The translations under genes and the position numbers were made by a program. Positions 31,197-40,077 of a stretch of DNA of 48,666 bases are shown piece by piece. The notes under the pieces are model-generated. The model had not been told where the DNA came from. It did not search any database and saw nothing but the letters and a program-made list of their open reading frames with translations. Positions within the stretch are counted from its first letter, which is position 1. Each line of letters opens with the position of its first letter. The stretch is from Bacteroidales bacterium. Lineage in GTDB: Bacteria; Bacteroidota; Bacteroidia; Bacteroidales; UBA3663. The stretch is from contig JAFZBE010000033.1 in the NCBI GenBank assembly GCA_017561935.1, positions 1-48,666 on the forward strand, read 5' to 3'.

Positions 31197-34100
31197 ATGG
31201 AGCAAATTAGTCGAAAACTTACTGAAGGCTGGAAGATGCTATTAGGCATCCTGCTCTTCTGCTTCGTCATGGCCGTATCGCCAGCGTATGCACAGAACAC
31301 CACTGTCAAGGGTGTAGTAAGAGATGCAATGGGTCCGACAGCGGGTGCCACCGTTGTTCAAAAAGGGACCAACAACGGAACCATCACCGACCTAGATGGT
31401 AATTTTGAGATCAGCGTGCCATCCAATGCTGTCCTTGTCATCAGTTTTGTTGGCTTGGATTCGCAAGAGATTCCTGTGGCAGGCAAGAAGTTTATCGAAG
31501 TAACCCTGGAAGGCAACGAGGAGCTCGAAGAGGTCGTTGTCGTTGGTTACGGTACCCAGAAGAAATCCGACATTACCGGATCGGTTGCATCGGTTGACAA
31601 GGCCCGTCTTTCGAAACTTCCTGTTACCAACGTGCTGCAGGCTGTTCAGGGCGCTACTGCAGGTGTTACCATCTCACAGGGCAGTTCAATCCCTGGCGAT
31701 GCTCCTTCTGCACTGGTGCGCGGACGCAACTCCATCAATGCCGGAACGGGTCCTTACATTGTTGTCGATGGTGTGCCCATCTCGAAGAGTGGCGGTTCGC
31801 TGAACGACATCAATCCCGGTGACATTGAATCAATGGAAATCCTGAAGGACGCCTCAGCCACAGCCATCTATGGTACCAATGGCGCCAATGGTGTCATCCT
31901 GATCACCACCAAGCACGGCAAGGAAGGCAAGCCCTCCATCAGCTACAACGGCTATGTCGGCATTGAGGATTTTGCCCATAAAATGGACTTCTGCAATGGT
32001 GCACAGATTACGCAGCGCTACAAGGATTATGTGGCCCAGAATGCAGGTGAGACCATGTACAACGACTATGTGAAGAACCAGGCCGAAGCCGCTGCCCAGG
32101 CAGCAGGGCAGGAGACCGACTGGATTTATGATATGGTTTCTCGTACGGGTATCATCCAGGATCATAACGTGACCATCAATGGCGGAGCCGAGAAGGTCAA
32201 GTACTTCATATCGGGCGACTACCTGAGCCAAAAGGGCGTGTTGAAAGGCTTCAACTACAAGCGCTATTCTCTTCGTCTGAACATTGACGCTGACGTTACC
32301 GACTACTTGAAGATTGGAACAAACACCTACATTGTAAGCCACAACCGTGACGGCGGCCGTGTGAACTTCCTGATGGCTGAGGCCATGTCGCCCTACGGCC
32401 AGGTATATAATGAAGATGGCACCTACTGCATTTACCCGATGGCTTCGGAGAACCTCTTCTTCAACCCCATGCGCGATGTGAACCAGGATCATGAGCGCCG
32501 CCAATGGAACATCAACCTGAATGGTTACGCCGACGTCGATTTCGGTCATATCTGGACACCTCTGAAGGGCCTGCACTATAAGTTCAACTTCGGTTACTCC
32601 TACGTACCCAAGCGCGAGAATTACTATAATGGAGCAGAACAAAACAACCTTAGCGGATATGGCTATATCTTCAATGCCGAGACCCAGAACTTTACAGCAG
32701 AGAACATCTTGAGTTGGGCACGTGACTTCGGCAAGCATCACGTCGATCTGACTGCCCTGTATGCTGCTTCGCGCAAGAAGTATCACGACAACACTGCAGC
32801 CGCCAGCATATTCATCAATGACGAGCAGCTATGGCATAACCTCGCCGGCGGCGTCACTCAGGTTGCGAAGTCTTATACCGACCTCTATACAACTTGTTCC
32901 CAGATGGGTCGTATCAACTATTCCTACGACAGCCGCTACCTGTTCACCGCTACAGTTCGTCGCGACGGTTCGTCGGTGTTCGGTGATGACAACAAATACG
33001 GTGTTTTCCCATCGGTAGCTATCGGTTGGAATATTGCCAATGAAGCGTTCATGGAGAGCACAAGCGATTGGCTGAGTACCTTGAAACTCCGCCTCTCCTA
33101 CGGTAAAGCCGGCAACGAGGCCATCGGTGTTTACGAGACCCTTGCCAAGATGGCAAATGCAGCACTTGCCCTTGACGGAGCTTCAGCCACCGCCCTCTAT
33201 CCCAGCAGCCGCATGGGCAACTCGGGATTGAGCTGGGAGACCACCAAGTCGTTCAACGTCGGTGTTGATTTCGGCCTACTGAACAACCGAATCAACGGCA
33301 ACATCGACTTCTACAAATCAAATACCACCGACCTGCTTCTGCAGCGCAACCTGCCGAAGATCTCCGGTTATTCGAATGTATATATGAATATGGGTGAGAC
33401 CGCTAACACGGGTCTTGAAGTCACCATCAACTCGAAGAACGTCTCGACGAAGGACTTCACTTGGAACACCTCACTCGTATGGTCGTGGAACAAGAATGAG
33501 ATCAAGGACCTCTATGGTGACGGCAAGGATGATCTCGGCAATCGCTGGTTCATCGGACATCCCATCAGCGTCATCTACGACTATGAGATGGAAGGCATCT
33601 GGCAGAAGGATGAGATTGAGCGTGGCGACCACCAGAAGCAGGATCCCCAGGCACAAGCCGGTGACGTCAAGCTACGCGACATCGATGGTGACGGAAAGAT
33701 CACTCCCGAAGGTGACAAGACCATCCAGGGACAAACCACTCCCAAATGGATTGCTGGTTTGACCAACACCTTCACATACAAAGGCATCTCTCTGAGCATC
33801 TTCATCCAGACAGTTCAGGGCTTGAAGCGCAACAATTCGCTGCTGGCCATGGCCAGCGATGAGATGGGTCGCCGCAACAGCACCCTGGAGGTAGGCTATT
33901 GGTCGGAGAGCAATCCAACGAACGAATTCCGCTCATTGAGCAAGACCTCCAACCGCTGGGGCTACGGATTCCCACGTGATGCAAGCTTCACCCGCATCAA
34001 GGACATCACGCTGAGCTATCAGGTACCCGCCAGGATTACCCAAGCCATGCACATCAACGCTTTGACCATCTATGCCAGCGGACGCAACCTCTTCACCTTC

Positions 34101-34217
34101 ACAGACTGGATCGGATGGGATCCCGAGTCTGACATCACCCAGCGCGGTTGGGGCGGTTACGAGAACAACTACCCAATGACGAAGAGCATGGTGTTCGGCC
34201 TGAACGTTACCTTCTGA
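31197..34217 (+). CDS. SusC-like TonB-dependent transporter
   Basis: A 1006-residue outer-membrane transporter. The signal peptide ends VSPAYAQ. A carboxypeptidase-regulatory-like domain follows (about 37-110, VKGVVRDAMGPTAGATVVQK, GNFEISVP), then the SusC signature EELEEVVVVGYGTQKK, then the plug (LVRGRNSINAGTGPYIVVDG, IESMEILKDASATAIYGTNG). The long barrel has SYGKAGNEAIG, GLLNNRINGNIDFY and the C-terminal FGLNVTF. It imports oligosaccharides with SusD as its lid. The start at 31197 overlaps the stop of a two-codon ORF (31189-31197). The gene follows the regulator and precedes susD by 49 bp. Confidence 0.96.
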   Translation: MEQISRKLTEGWKMLLGILLFCFVMAVSPAYAQNTTVKGVVRDAMGPTAGATVVQKGTNNGTITDLDGNFEISVPSNAVLVISFVGLDSQEIPVAGKKFIEVTLEGNEELEEVVVVGYGTQKKSDITGSVASVDKARLSKLPVTNVLQAVQGATAGVTISQGSSIPGDAPSALVRGRNSINAGTGPYIVVDGVPISKSGGSLNDINPGDIESMEILKDASATAIYGTNGANGVILITTKHGKEGKPSISYNGYVGIEDFAHKMDFCNGAQITQRYKDYVAQNAGETMYNDYVKNQAEAAAQAAGQETDWIYDMVSRTGIIQDHNVTINGGAEKVKYFISGDYLSQKGVLKGFNYKRYSLRLNIDADVTDYLKIGTNTYIVSHNRDGGRVNFLMAEAMSPYGQVYNEDGTYCIYPMASENLFFNPMRDVNQDHERRQWNINLNGYADVDFGHIWTPLKGLHYKFNFGYSYVPKRENYYNGAEQNNLSGYGYIFNAETQNFTAENILSWARDFGKHHVDLTALYAASRKKYHDNTAAASIFINDEQLWHNLAGGVTQVAKSYTDLYTTCSQMGRINYSYDSRYLFTATVRRDGSSVFGDDNKYGVFPSVAIGWNIANEAFMESTSDWLSTLKLRLSYGKAGNEAIGVYETLAKMANAALALDGASATALYPSSRMGNSGLSWETTKSFNVGVDFGLLNNRINGNIDFYKSNTTDLLLQRNLPKISGYSNVYMNMGETANTGLEVTINSKNVSTKDFTWNTSLVWSWNKNEIKDLYGDGKDDLGNRWFIGHPISVIYDYEMEGIWQKDEIERGDHQKQDPQAQAGDVKLRDIDGDGKITPEGDKTIQGQTTPKWIAGLTNTFTYKGISLSIFIQTVQGLKRNNSLLAMASDEMGRRNSTLEVGYWSESNPTNEFRSLSKTSNRWGYGFPRDASFTRIKDITLSYQVPARITQAMHINALTIYASGRNLFTFTDWIGWDPESDITQRGWGGYENNYPMTKSMVFGLNVTF

Positions 34218-34224
34218 TGAATAA

Positions 34225-34248
34225 TTGAGTAATTGAAGATTTGAATAA
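34225..34248 (+). repeat. Short 8-bp-period repeats between susC and susD
   Basis: TTGA recurs at 34225, 34233 and 34241 within AATTGAnn units, just after the susC stop codon. Weak and short. Confidence 0.3.
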
Positions 34249-34266
34249 TAGAAATACACGATAGTT

Positions 34267-35943
34267 ATGAAAATCAAGAATATCATATACAGTGCTTCAG
34301 TTGCCACCGTGTTGGCCATCGGCCTATCCGCTTGCAGCGACAGTTATCTGGATGAAAACATGTTTTCAAGTTACGGTACGGATGTTACCGACGTGAACGC
34401 CAAGATAATCGGCTTGCACTATAAGTACGCTGCCCTCTGGGGCATGTCCAGCCGTCAGGGATTCACCGGCATCTGGCAGGACGGTACCGACGTGGGTGCC
34501 CCTGGCGATACCGAGGGTGTTGAGGTACCCTTCTTCCAATATGGCTCATTGAACGCCGAGAACGGTGGTGTCAGCTTCCTCTGGGAGAACCTCTACAGCA
34601 TCATCAACAGTGCCAACATCATCATCAACACTGAGGGTGTGGATCCAGCAGCTAAAGCAGAGGCAGAATTCTTCCGCGCCTACAGCTACAACCTGCTCGT
34701 CACTCTTTGGGGCAATGTACCCCTTATCACCGAGAGCAAGGCCGAGCCGCGCACCGATTTCACCCGCAATGCTGTCTCCGAGATTGATGCCGTCATTGCT
34801 GCCGACCTGAACGATGCTATGGCCAACCTGCCGGAAGTGGGCAAAACCGCCACGGAGAGCCGTATCAACAAGGACTGCGCCCGCATACTGGCTGGCGAGG
34901 CTTTCAACCGTATGGGTAAGTACAGCGAGGCCGAGGCAGCTGTCAGCGCCACCATCAACAGCGGCAACTACCAACTTATACAGGAACGCTATGGAAAATT
35001 CCTCGACGAGGCCGGTGACTATTACAGTGACATGTACCGCTGGGGCAACCAGCGCCGTTCCCAGGGCAACACCGAGGGTATCTGGGTATTCCAGATGGAG
35101 TACAACCGCAACGTGACGGGTGGCACCATCGACAACCCGCAGCAACGCCGCAACTGGGTGGCAGCATTCCATAAGATCAACGGCATGGTTAACGCCGACT
35201 CCATCGGCGGTCGTGGCAATGGTCGTCTGCGCTTGAGCAATTATGTGAAATACGCCATCTACAAGGAAGGTGATATCCGCAACTCGAACAACAACATCCG
35301 TCGCGTCCTGTTCTACAACAAGCCTAACTTCAGCGCCGACATTTATGTTAAGGACGGTTTCCGTGTGGATGAGGGAACAGCCGGAGCAGAGAAGATTACC
35401 GTACACACAGGTGACCGCGCTTACTGGACGGTAAAAGACACCCTGAACGTAATGTATCCTCACACCACCAAGTGGGGCGGTTACGATCCGACCGACGATT
35501 TCGGTTATGCCATTGTCAAGGACTGGCCCATCATGCGTCTTGCTGATGCCTATCTGCTCCGTGCCGAGGCTCGAATCATGCAGAACAACATGACAGGTGC
35601 AGCCCAAGACATCAACGTTCTGCGTGACCGCGCATTCAAGAAGTATCGCGAAGAAACAGGCAATGCCACTGCAGGAGCTGTCACAGCTGCCGACATGAGC
35701 CTGGATTTCCTGCTCGACGAACGCATCCGTGAGCTCGTTGGCGAGGAGAACCGTCGCTATACCCTTTGCCGCACAGGAAAGCTGGCTGAGCGTGTTCAGA
35801 TGATGATGTCGAAATATGCCGAGGGTACCCAGAGCAAAGCCATTACCGGCTTTGATGCCGGCAAGCACTGTCTGCTCCCCATTCCTCTGTCGGAGATACA
35901 GTTGAATAAGGATGCCGATCTTCAGCAGAATCCTGGTTATTAA
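34267..35943 (+). CDS. SusD-like surface glycan-binding lipoprotein
   Basis: A 558-residue lipoprotein, lipobox LSAC (Cys24). Typical SusD/RagB features are SYLDENMFSSYGTDVTDV near the N-terminus, LWENLYSIINSANIIIN, then EAEFFRAYSYNLLVTLWGNV (TPR helix) with PLITE. Later come ILAGEAFNRMGKYSEAEAAV, WPIMRLADAYLLRAEARI and the C-terminal LDERIRELVGEENRRYTLCR. It captures polysaccharide at the surface and caps the SusC channel. A terminator-like hairpin sits downstream, before the enzyme genes. Confidence 0.95.
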   Translation: MKIKNIIYSASVATVLAIGLSACSDSYLDENMFSSYGTDVTDVNAKIIGLHYKYAALWGMSSRQGFTGIWQDGTDVGAPGDTEGVEVPFFQYGSLNAENGGVSFLWENLYSIINSANIIINTEGVDPAAKAEAEFFRAYSYNLLVTLWGNVPLITESKAEPRTDFTRNAVSEIDAVIAADLNDAMANLPEVGKTATESRINKDCARILAGEAFNRMGKYSEAEAAVSATINSGNYQLIQERYGKFLDEAGDYYSDMYRWGNQRRSQGNTEGIWVFQMEYNRNVTGGTIDNPQQRRNWVAAFHKINGMVNADSIGGRGNGRLRLSNYVKYAIYKEGDIRNSNNNIRRVLFYNKPNFSADIYVKDGFRVDEGTAGAEKITVHTGDRAYWTVKDTLNVMYPHTTKWGGYDPTDDFGYAIVKDWPIMRLADAYLLRAEARIMQNNMTGAAQDINVLRDRAFKKYREETGNATAGAVTAADMSLDFLLDERIRELVGEENRRYTLCRTGKLAERVQMMMSKYAEGTQSKAITGFDAGKHCLLPIPLSEIQLNKDADLQQNPGY

Positions 35944-35993
35944 TTAGCTAAAGACTGACATCATGTAGTTTAGTTAATATATGTGTGTAATCG

Positions 35994-36043
35994 GGAGAGG
36001 TGTCATACGAGGCTATGCCCTCCGTTGGCACCTCTCCTTTTTT
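35994..36043 (+). terminator. Internal PUL terminator/attenuator after susD
   Basis: GGAGAGGTG (35994-36002) pairs with CACCTCTCC (36029-36037) followed by a T-run; a nested GAGG/CCTC stem lies in the loop. It should end or reduce transcription between susCD and the enzyme genes. Confidence 0.7.
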
Positions 36044-36058
36044 ATAAACCCTTACTCT

Positions 36059-37480
36059 ATGAAAAAGCACAACGTTCTGTCTGCTGCCATCTTTTTGCTT
36101 TTAGTACTGATGGCGGCACCCTTGTCTGCCAAGAAGAAAGTCGTGAAAGCCCCTTCCGACCGCGAGGTTTGGACCACCCTGCTCTATCGCATGGCCCAAC
36201 CTGTGCTCGAACCGATGGCCGAAGGACGCCTGCAACAGGTGATGACCTACGAGAACGGCAACCTTGAGGTGTCGCCCACCTGGGACGGACGCAACAAGAA
36301 AGTGACCTATATGGAGGCTTTCGGTCGCCTGATGGCCGGCCTTGCTCCATGGCTTTCGCTGCCCGACGACGAAACCCCCGAGGGAGTGCAGCGTCGTCAG
36401 CTACGCGAATGGGCTTTGAAAGCCTACGCCAATGCCGTTGACCCTGCCAGTCCCGATTATCTCGGTTGGGGTTCAGGTGGACAGACATTGGTCGATGCTG
36501 CCTACGTTGTCGAAAGCTTCCATCGCGGCTGGGATGCCCTTTGGGAACCGTTGAGCACCGAGACCAAGTTACGCTATGTGCGTGAGATGCAGAAGCTCCA
36601 TCGCTACGACCCGCCCTATCAGAACTGGTTTCTCTTCTGTGGCATGGAGGAATGTTTCCTCATGAAAGCTGAAGCTTCGCTCAAGAAAGCCGGTGTCGAT
36701 CTGCAGAAGGAGGGCTTCGAAGGGCCGCTCTACGATGCCTTCCGCATCAAGACCGCGGTGAACAAGGCCGAGGAATGGTATATCGGCGATGGCTGGTATG
36801 CCGATGGCCCGTCGTTTGCGTTCGACTACTACAACTCGTACGTCATCCATCCGATGTATGCCGAATGCGTCGAGATGGTCTGCGACGTTCAGCCCAACAA
36901 CAGCTACCTCATTCACAGTGTGGATCCCGTCACCTACAAGACACAGGGTCCGACCTATCGTCTCGGCGTGATTCGCGAACGTATGCAGAAGTTCAGCTGC
37001 ATCCTTGAGCGTTTGGTCTCGCCCGAAGGCACCTATCCCGTCTTCGGTCGCAGCATCCCCTATCGCCTTGCCGTCTTCCAGCCCTTGGCCATGATGGCTT
37101 GGCAGAAACGTCTGCCCGAACAGCTATCGAATGGCCAGGTACGTGCAGCCATCACTGCCGTCATGAAGCGCATGTATGCGGCCGACCTCTACGAGCTCGG
37201 TCTTTCGAACACACCTGCTACGACTCCCACCAACTTCAACAAGGGTGGATTCCTGACCATCGGTTTCGTGGGCTCGCATCCCAATGTGGCTGACATCTAT
37301 ACCAATAACGGTTCGCTCTACATGACCTCGCTTGCATTCCTGCCCCTCGGTTTGCCTGCTGACGATCCGTTCTGGACCGATCCCGCCCAGCCTTGGACTT
37401 CCAAGAAAGCCTGGGAGGCTGAGGACTTCCCGAAGGACCACAAGTGGCACATCAACAAGCAGATCCTCTACTGGGAGTGA
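36059..37480 (+). CDS. DUF2264 protein (GH154-like beta-glucuronidase candidate)
   Basis: A 473-residue exported protein; ATG at 36059 gives the signal peptide MKKHNVLSAAIFLLLVLMAA (cleavage near LSAKK). Upstream in-frame codons lie within the terminator hairpin and are rejected. DUF2264 blocks include TYMEAFGRLMAGLAPWLSLP, YVREMQKLHRYDPPYQNWFL, GDGWYADGPSFAFDYYNSYV and GRSIPYRLAVFQPLAMMAW. The fold is an (alpha/alpha)-type barrel. From memory, characterised DUF2264 members were placed in family GH154 and remove glucuronic acid from arabinogalactan-type chains; that activity is likely but not proven. It is the first enzyme after the PUL attenuator, 28 bp before the GH105-like gene. Confidence 0.85.
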   Translation: MKKHNVLSAAIFLLLVLMAAPLSAKKKVVKAPSDREVWTTLLYRMAQPVLEPMAEGRLQQVMTYENGNLEVSPTWDGRNKKVTYMEAFGRLMAGLAPWLSLPDDETPEGVQRRQLREWALKAYANAVDPASPDYLGWGSGGQTLVDAAYVVESFHRGWDALWEPLSTETKLRYVREMQKLHRYDPPYQNWFLFCGMEECFLMKAEASLKKAGVDLQKEGFEGPLYDAFRIKTAVNKAEEWYIGDGWYADGPSFAFDYYNSYVIHPMYAECVEMVCDVQPNNSYLIHSVDPVTYKTQGPTYRLGVIRERMQKFSCILERLVSPEGTYPVFGRSIPYRLAVFQPLAMMAWQKRLPEQLSNGQVRAAITAVMKRMYAADLYELGLSNTPATTPTNFNKGGFLTIGFVGSHPNVADIYTNNGSLYMTSLAFLPLGLPADDPFWTDPAQPWTSKKAWEAEDFPKDHKWHINKQILYWE

Positions 37481-37508
37481 TTTCCCCACACACAAAACAA
37501 AAACCCAA

Positions 37509-38756
37509 ATGAAAAAATACCTACTAATCATTGCCGCCTCCCTGTCACTGGCGGCATGCACCAAGCAGGCACCCAAGTATGACCTACCTGCCCCCGATGC
37601 CGTCGTCAGCATCATCAAGCAGGTCAACACCCAATGGCAAGAGAGCCATCCGCTCGTCGTGGCCACCGATGCAACCTACACTGCCGACCCCGACAACGAA
37701 TGGACCTTCAAACCCTACTCCAACAATAGTCCGTTCTGGGACAATGCCGCCTATCACACCGGAAACATGGAGGTGTGCAAACTCTCCAGCGAACTGAAGG
37801 AACAGTTCATCGGCTACAGCCAGACATGGGCCGAAGCTGCTCAGTGGAAGGGTGCCACCAACAGCAATCCTGCTGAGTGGATCTACAACTACGGCGAGAC
37901 TCCGCGTCACGTGCTCTTCGGCGACTGGCAGATCTGTTTCCAGACCTATTGCGACCTCTACAACTTCGAACCTGACGACAGCAAGATTGCACGGGCACGC
38001 GAAGTTATGGAGTACGAGATGTCAACCTCGGCCAACGACTACTGGTGGTGGGCCGATGGCCTTTACATGGTGATGCCCGTCATGACCAAGCTCTACAACA
38101 TCACCGGCAACGAACAATATCTCGAGAAACTTACCGAATATTGGACCTTCGCCAAGAACCTTATGTACGACGGACAGGAGAGCATTCCCGACACGTTAGG
38201 TCAGCCCATGGCCAACGTGCCTCAGCATCTCTTCTATCGCGATGGGAAGTACCTCTACCCCAAGCATGCCAGCCTCAACGGTGTGAAGGACTTCTGGGCA
38301 CGCGGCTGCGGATGGGTAGTGGCCGGACTGGCCAAAGTCCTTGCCGACACTCCCGACACTTGGAAGGATAAAGGCGAATTCCGTCAGACTTACATCGAGA
38401 TGTGCGAAGCCGTGAAGAACTGCCAGCAGCCCGAGGGCTACTGGACTCGTTCTCTCCTCGATCCTGAGCATGCTCCAGGTCCAGAGACCAGCGGCACAGC
38501 ATTCTTCACCTACGGACTGCTCTGGGGCGTCAACAATGGCCTGCTCGACCGCGAGACCTACATGCCCACCATCGTCAAGGCATGGAACTATCTCACCACC
38601 GTCGCCCTGCAGGAGGATGGCAGTGTCGGCTACGTCCAGCCCATCGGCGAACGTGCCATTCCAGGCCAGACCGTTGACCAGAAGTCCGTCTCCAACTTCG
38701 GCACTGGTGCCTTCCTTTTGGCTTGTTGTGAGATGTATAGATTTTTAGAAAAGTAA
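37509..38756 (+). CDS. GH105/GH88-type unsaturated uronyl hydrolase, lipoprotein
   Basis: A 415-residue lipoprotein from ATG at 37509 (MKKYLLIIAASLSLAACT, lipobox LAAC). The YteR-like (alpha/alpha)6-barrel signatures are present: WIYNYGETPRHVLFGDWQIC, the catalytic-Asp block WWWADGLYMVMPVMTKLY, DFWARGCGWVVAGLAKVL, GYWTRSLLDPEHAPGPETSG and TAFFTYGLLWGVNNGLL. Such enzymes hydrate and split the 4,5-unsaturated uronic acid left at a non-reducing end by a lyase. Its presence implies a lyase in the same pathway; the BNR_4 protein encoded next is the obvious candidate. Four bp separate the two genes. Confidence 0.92.
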   Translation: MKKYLLIIAASLSLAACTKQAPKYDLPAPDAVVSIIKQVNTQWQESHPLVVATDATYTADPDNEWTFKPYSNNSPFWDNAAYHTGNMEVCKLSSELKEQFIGYSQTWAEAAQWKGATNSNPAEWIYNYGETPRHVLFGDWQICFQTYCDLYNFEPDDSKIARAREVMEYEMSTSANDYWWWADGLYMVMPVMTKLYNITGNEQYLEKLTEYWTFAKNLMYDGQESIPDTLGQPMANVPQHLFYRDGKYLYPKHASLNGVKDFWARGCGWVVAGLAKVLADTPDTWKDKGEFRQTYIEMCEAVKNCQQPEGYWTRSLLDPEHAPGPETSGTAFFTYGLLWGVNNGLLDRETYMPTIVKAWNYLTTVALQEDGSVGYVQPIGERAIPGQTVDQKSVSNFGTGAFLLACCEMYRFLEK

Positions 38757-38760
38757 TATA

Positions 38761-40077
38761 ATGAGAAAAAGCCTTCTGTCGCTGCTCACCATTGTCTCGT
38801 TGCTGCTGGTTGCATGTCAACCCAAGGTTGAACTACCACGCTTCATCGAAGCAGGCATTGGCTATAGCAACAACTCCATCAACGCCACCGTGTTCCGCAA
38901 CAGCTCGATAGCCACTATCGGCCAGACACAATACGTCGCCTACTACGATTCGGCGGGATGGCTTACCCTGGGCAAACGCCAGCTCCGAGATACGTCATTC
39001 AACATACAAAAGACACAATACCAGGGCCATGTCCAGGATGCACACAACGTCATCAGCATCATGCCCGATGGCGACGGCTATCTGCACGTCTCGTTCGATC
39101 ATCACGGCCATCCTCTCCACTACGCTCGCAGTGTGGAGCCCGGATCATTGACCTTGGGCGACATGGAACCGATGATCAGTCCTTCGATGGACGCCTTGAT
39201 ACCTGACGAACTCGACGTAACCTATCCCGAGTTCTATCGTCTGGCTTCGGGCAATGTGCTGTTCGCCTACCGTAGCGGCGCATCAGGCCGTGGCAACCTC
39301 GTCATGAATCTCTACGATGTCAAGACGCACAAGTGGAGTCGCCTGCAGGACGTGCTCATCGATGGAGAACAGCTCCGCAATGCCTATTGGCAGCTCTTCG
39401 TCGATGCCCGTGGCACCATTCACGTCAGCTGGGTTTGGCGCGAGACGTGGCTCGTCGAGACCAACCACGACCTGTGCTATGCCTGCTCCACCGACGAAGG
39501 CAAGACGTGGCAACGCAGCGACGGCACGCCATACCAGCTGCCTATCACGGCCGACAATGCCGAATATGCCTGCCGAATCCCGCAGAACAGCGAACTCATC
39601 AATCAGACCTCGATGAGTACCGATGCTGAAGGTCATCCATATATCGCCACCTATTGGCGTAATCAGGAGGACTCCATCCCTCAGTACCGCATTGTCTGGA
39701 ACGATGGCACGGCATGGCAACAGCAGCAGGTGAGCCAGCGACAGACGCCTTTCAGCCTCTCGGGTGGCGGCACAAAGATGATTCCCATTGCCCGTCCACG
39801 TGTTGCCATCGATGGTCACGAAGCGTGGTACATCGTTCGTGACGTGGAGCGCGACAGCCGCGTTTCGCTTTACCATACCGCCGACCTTCGTTCCGGTCAA
39901 TGGGAACTCTCTGATCTCACAGACTACTCGGTCGATGCCTGGGAGCCCTCGTTCGACACCGAATTATGGAAAGCGCAGCGCCACCTACATCTTTATGTGC
40001 AATGCGTACATCAGGGTGATGGCGAAACATCAGTAGCTGCCGAACCCACACCGGTACGGATCCTGGAGATACGATGA
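38761..40077 (+). CDS. BNR_4 beta-propeller lipoprotein (lyase or rhamnosidase candidate)
   Basis: A 438-residue lipoprotein, lipobox LVAC (Cys19). It is a BNR_4-type seven-bladed propeller: GYSNNSINATVFRNSS, then the His-rich block QDAHNVISIMPDGDGYLHVS followed by FDHHGHPLHYARS, TYPEFYRLASGNVLFAYRSG, IHVSWVWRETWLVETNHDLC and later blades to about residue 425. This fold is shared by ulvan/rhamnose-glucuronate lyases (PL24, PL25, PL27) and GH145 rhamnosidases. The conserved DAHN and DHHGHPL histidines fit a lyase-type active site, and a partner GH105-like enzyme favours a lyase. Exact family cannot be settled by eye. Its last codons overlap the radical SAM start (ATGA). Confidence 0.8.
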   Translation: MRKSLLSLLTIVSLLLVACQPKVELPRFIEAGIGYSNNSINATVFRNSSIATIGQTQYVAYYDSAGWLTLGKRQLRDTSFNIQKTQYQGHVQDAHNVISIMPDGDGYLHVSFDHHGHPLHYARSVEPGSLTLGDMEPMISPSMDALIPDELDVTYPEFYRLASGNVLFAYRSGASGRGNLVMNLYDVKTHKWSRLQDVLIDGEQLRNAYWQLFVDARGTIHVSWVWRETWLVETNHDLCYACSTDEGKTWQRSDGTPYQLPITADNAEYACRIPQNSELINQTSMSTDAEGHPYIATYWRNQEDSIPQYRIVWNDGTAWQQQQVSQRQTPFSLSGGGTKMIPIARPRVAIDGHEAWYIVRDVERDSRVSLYHTADLRSGQWELSDLTDYSVDAWEPSFDTELWKAQRHLHLYVQCVHQGDGETSVAAEPTPVRILEIR

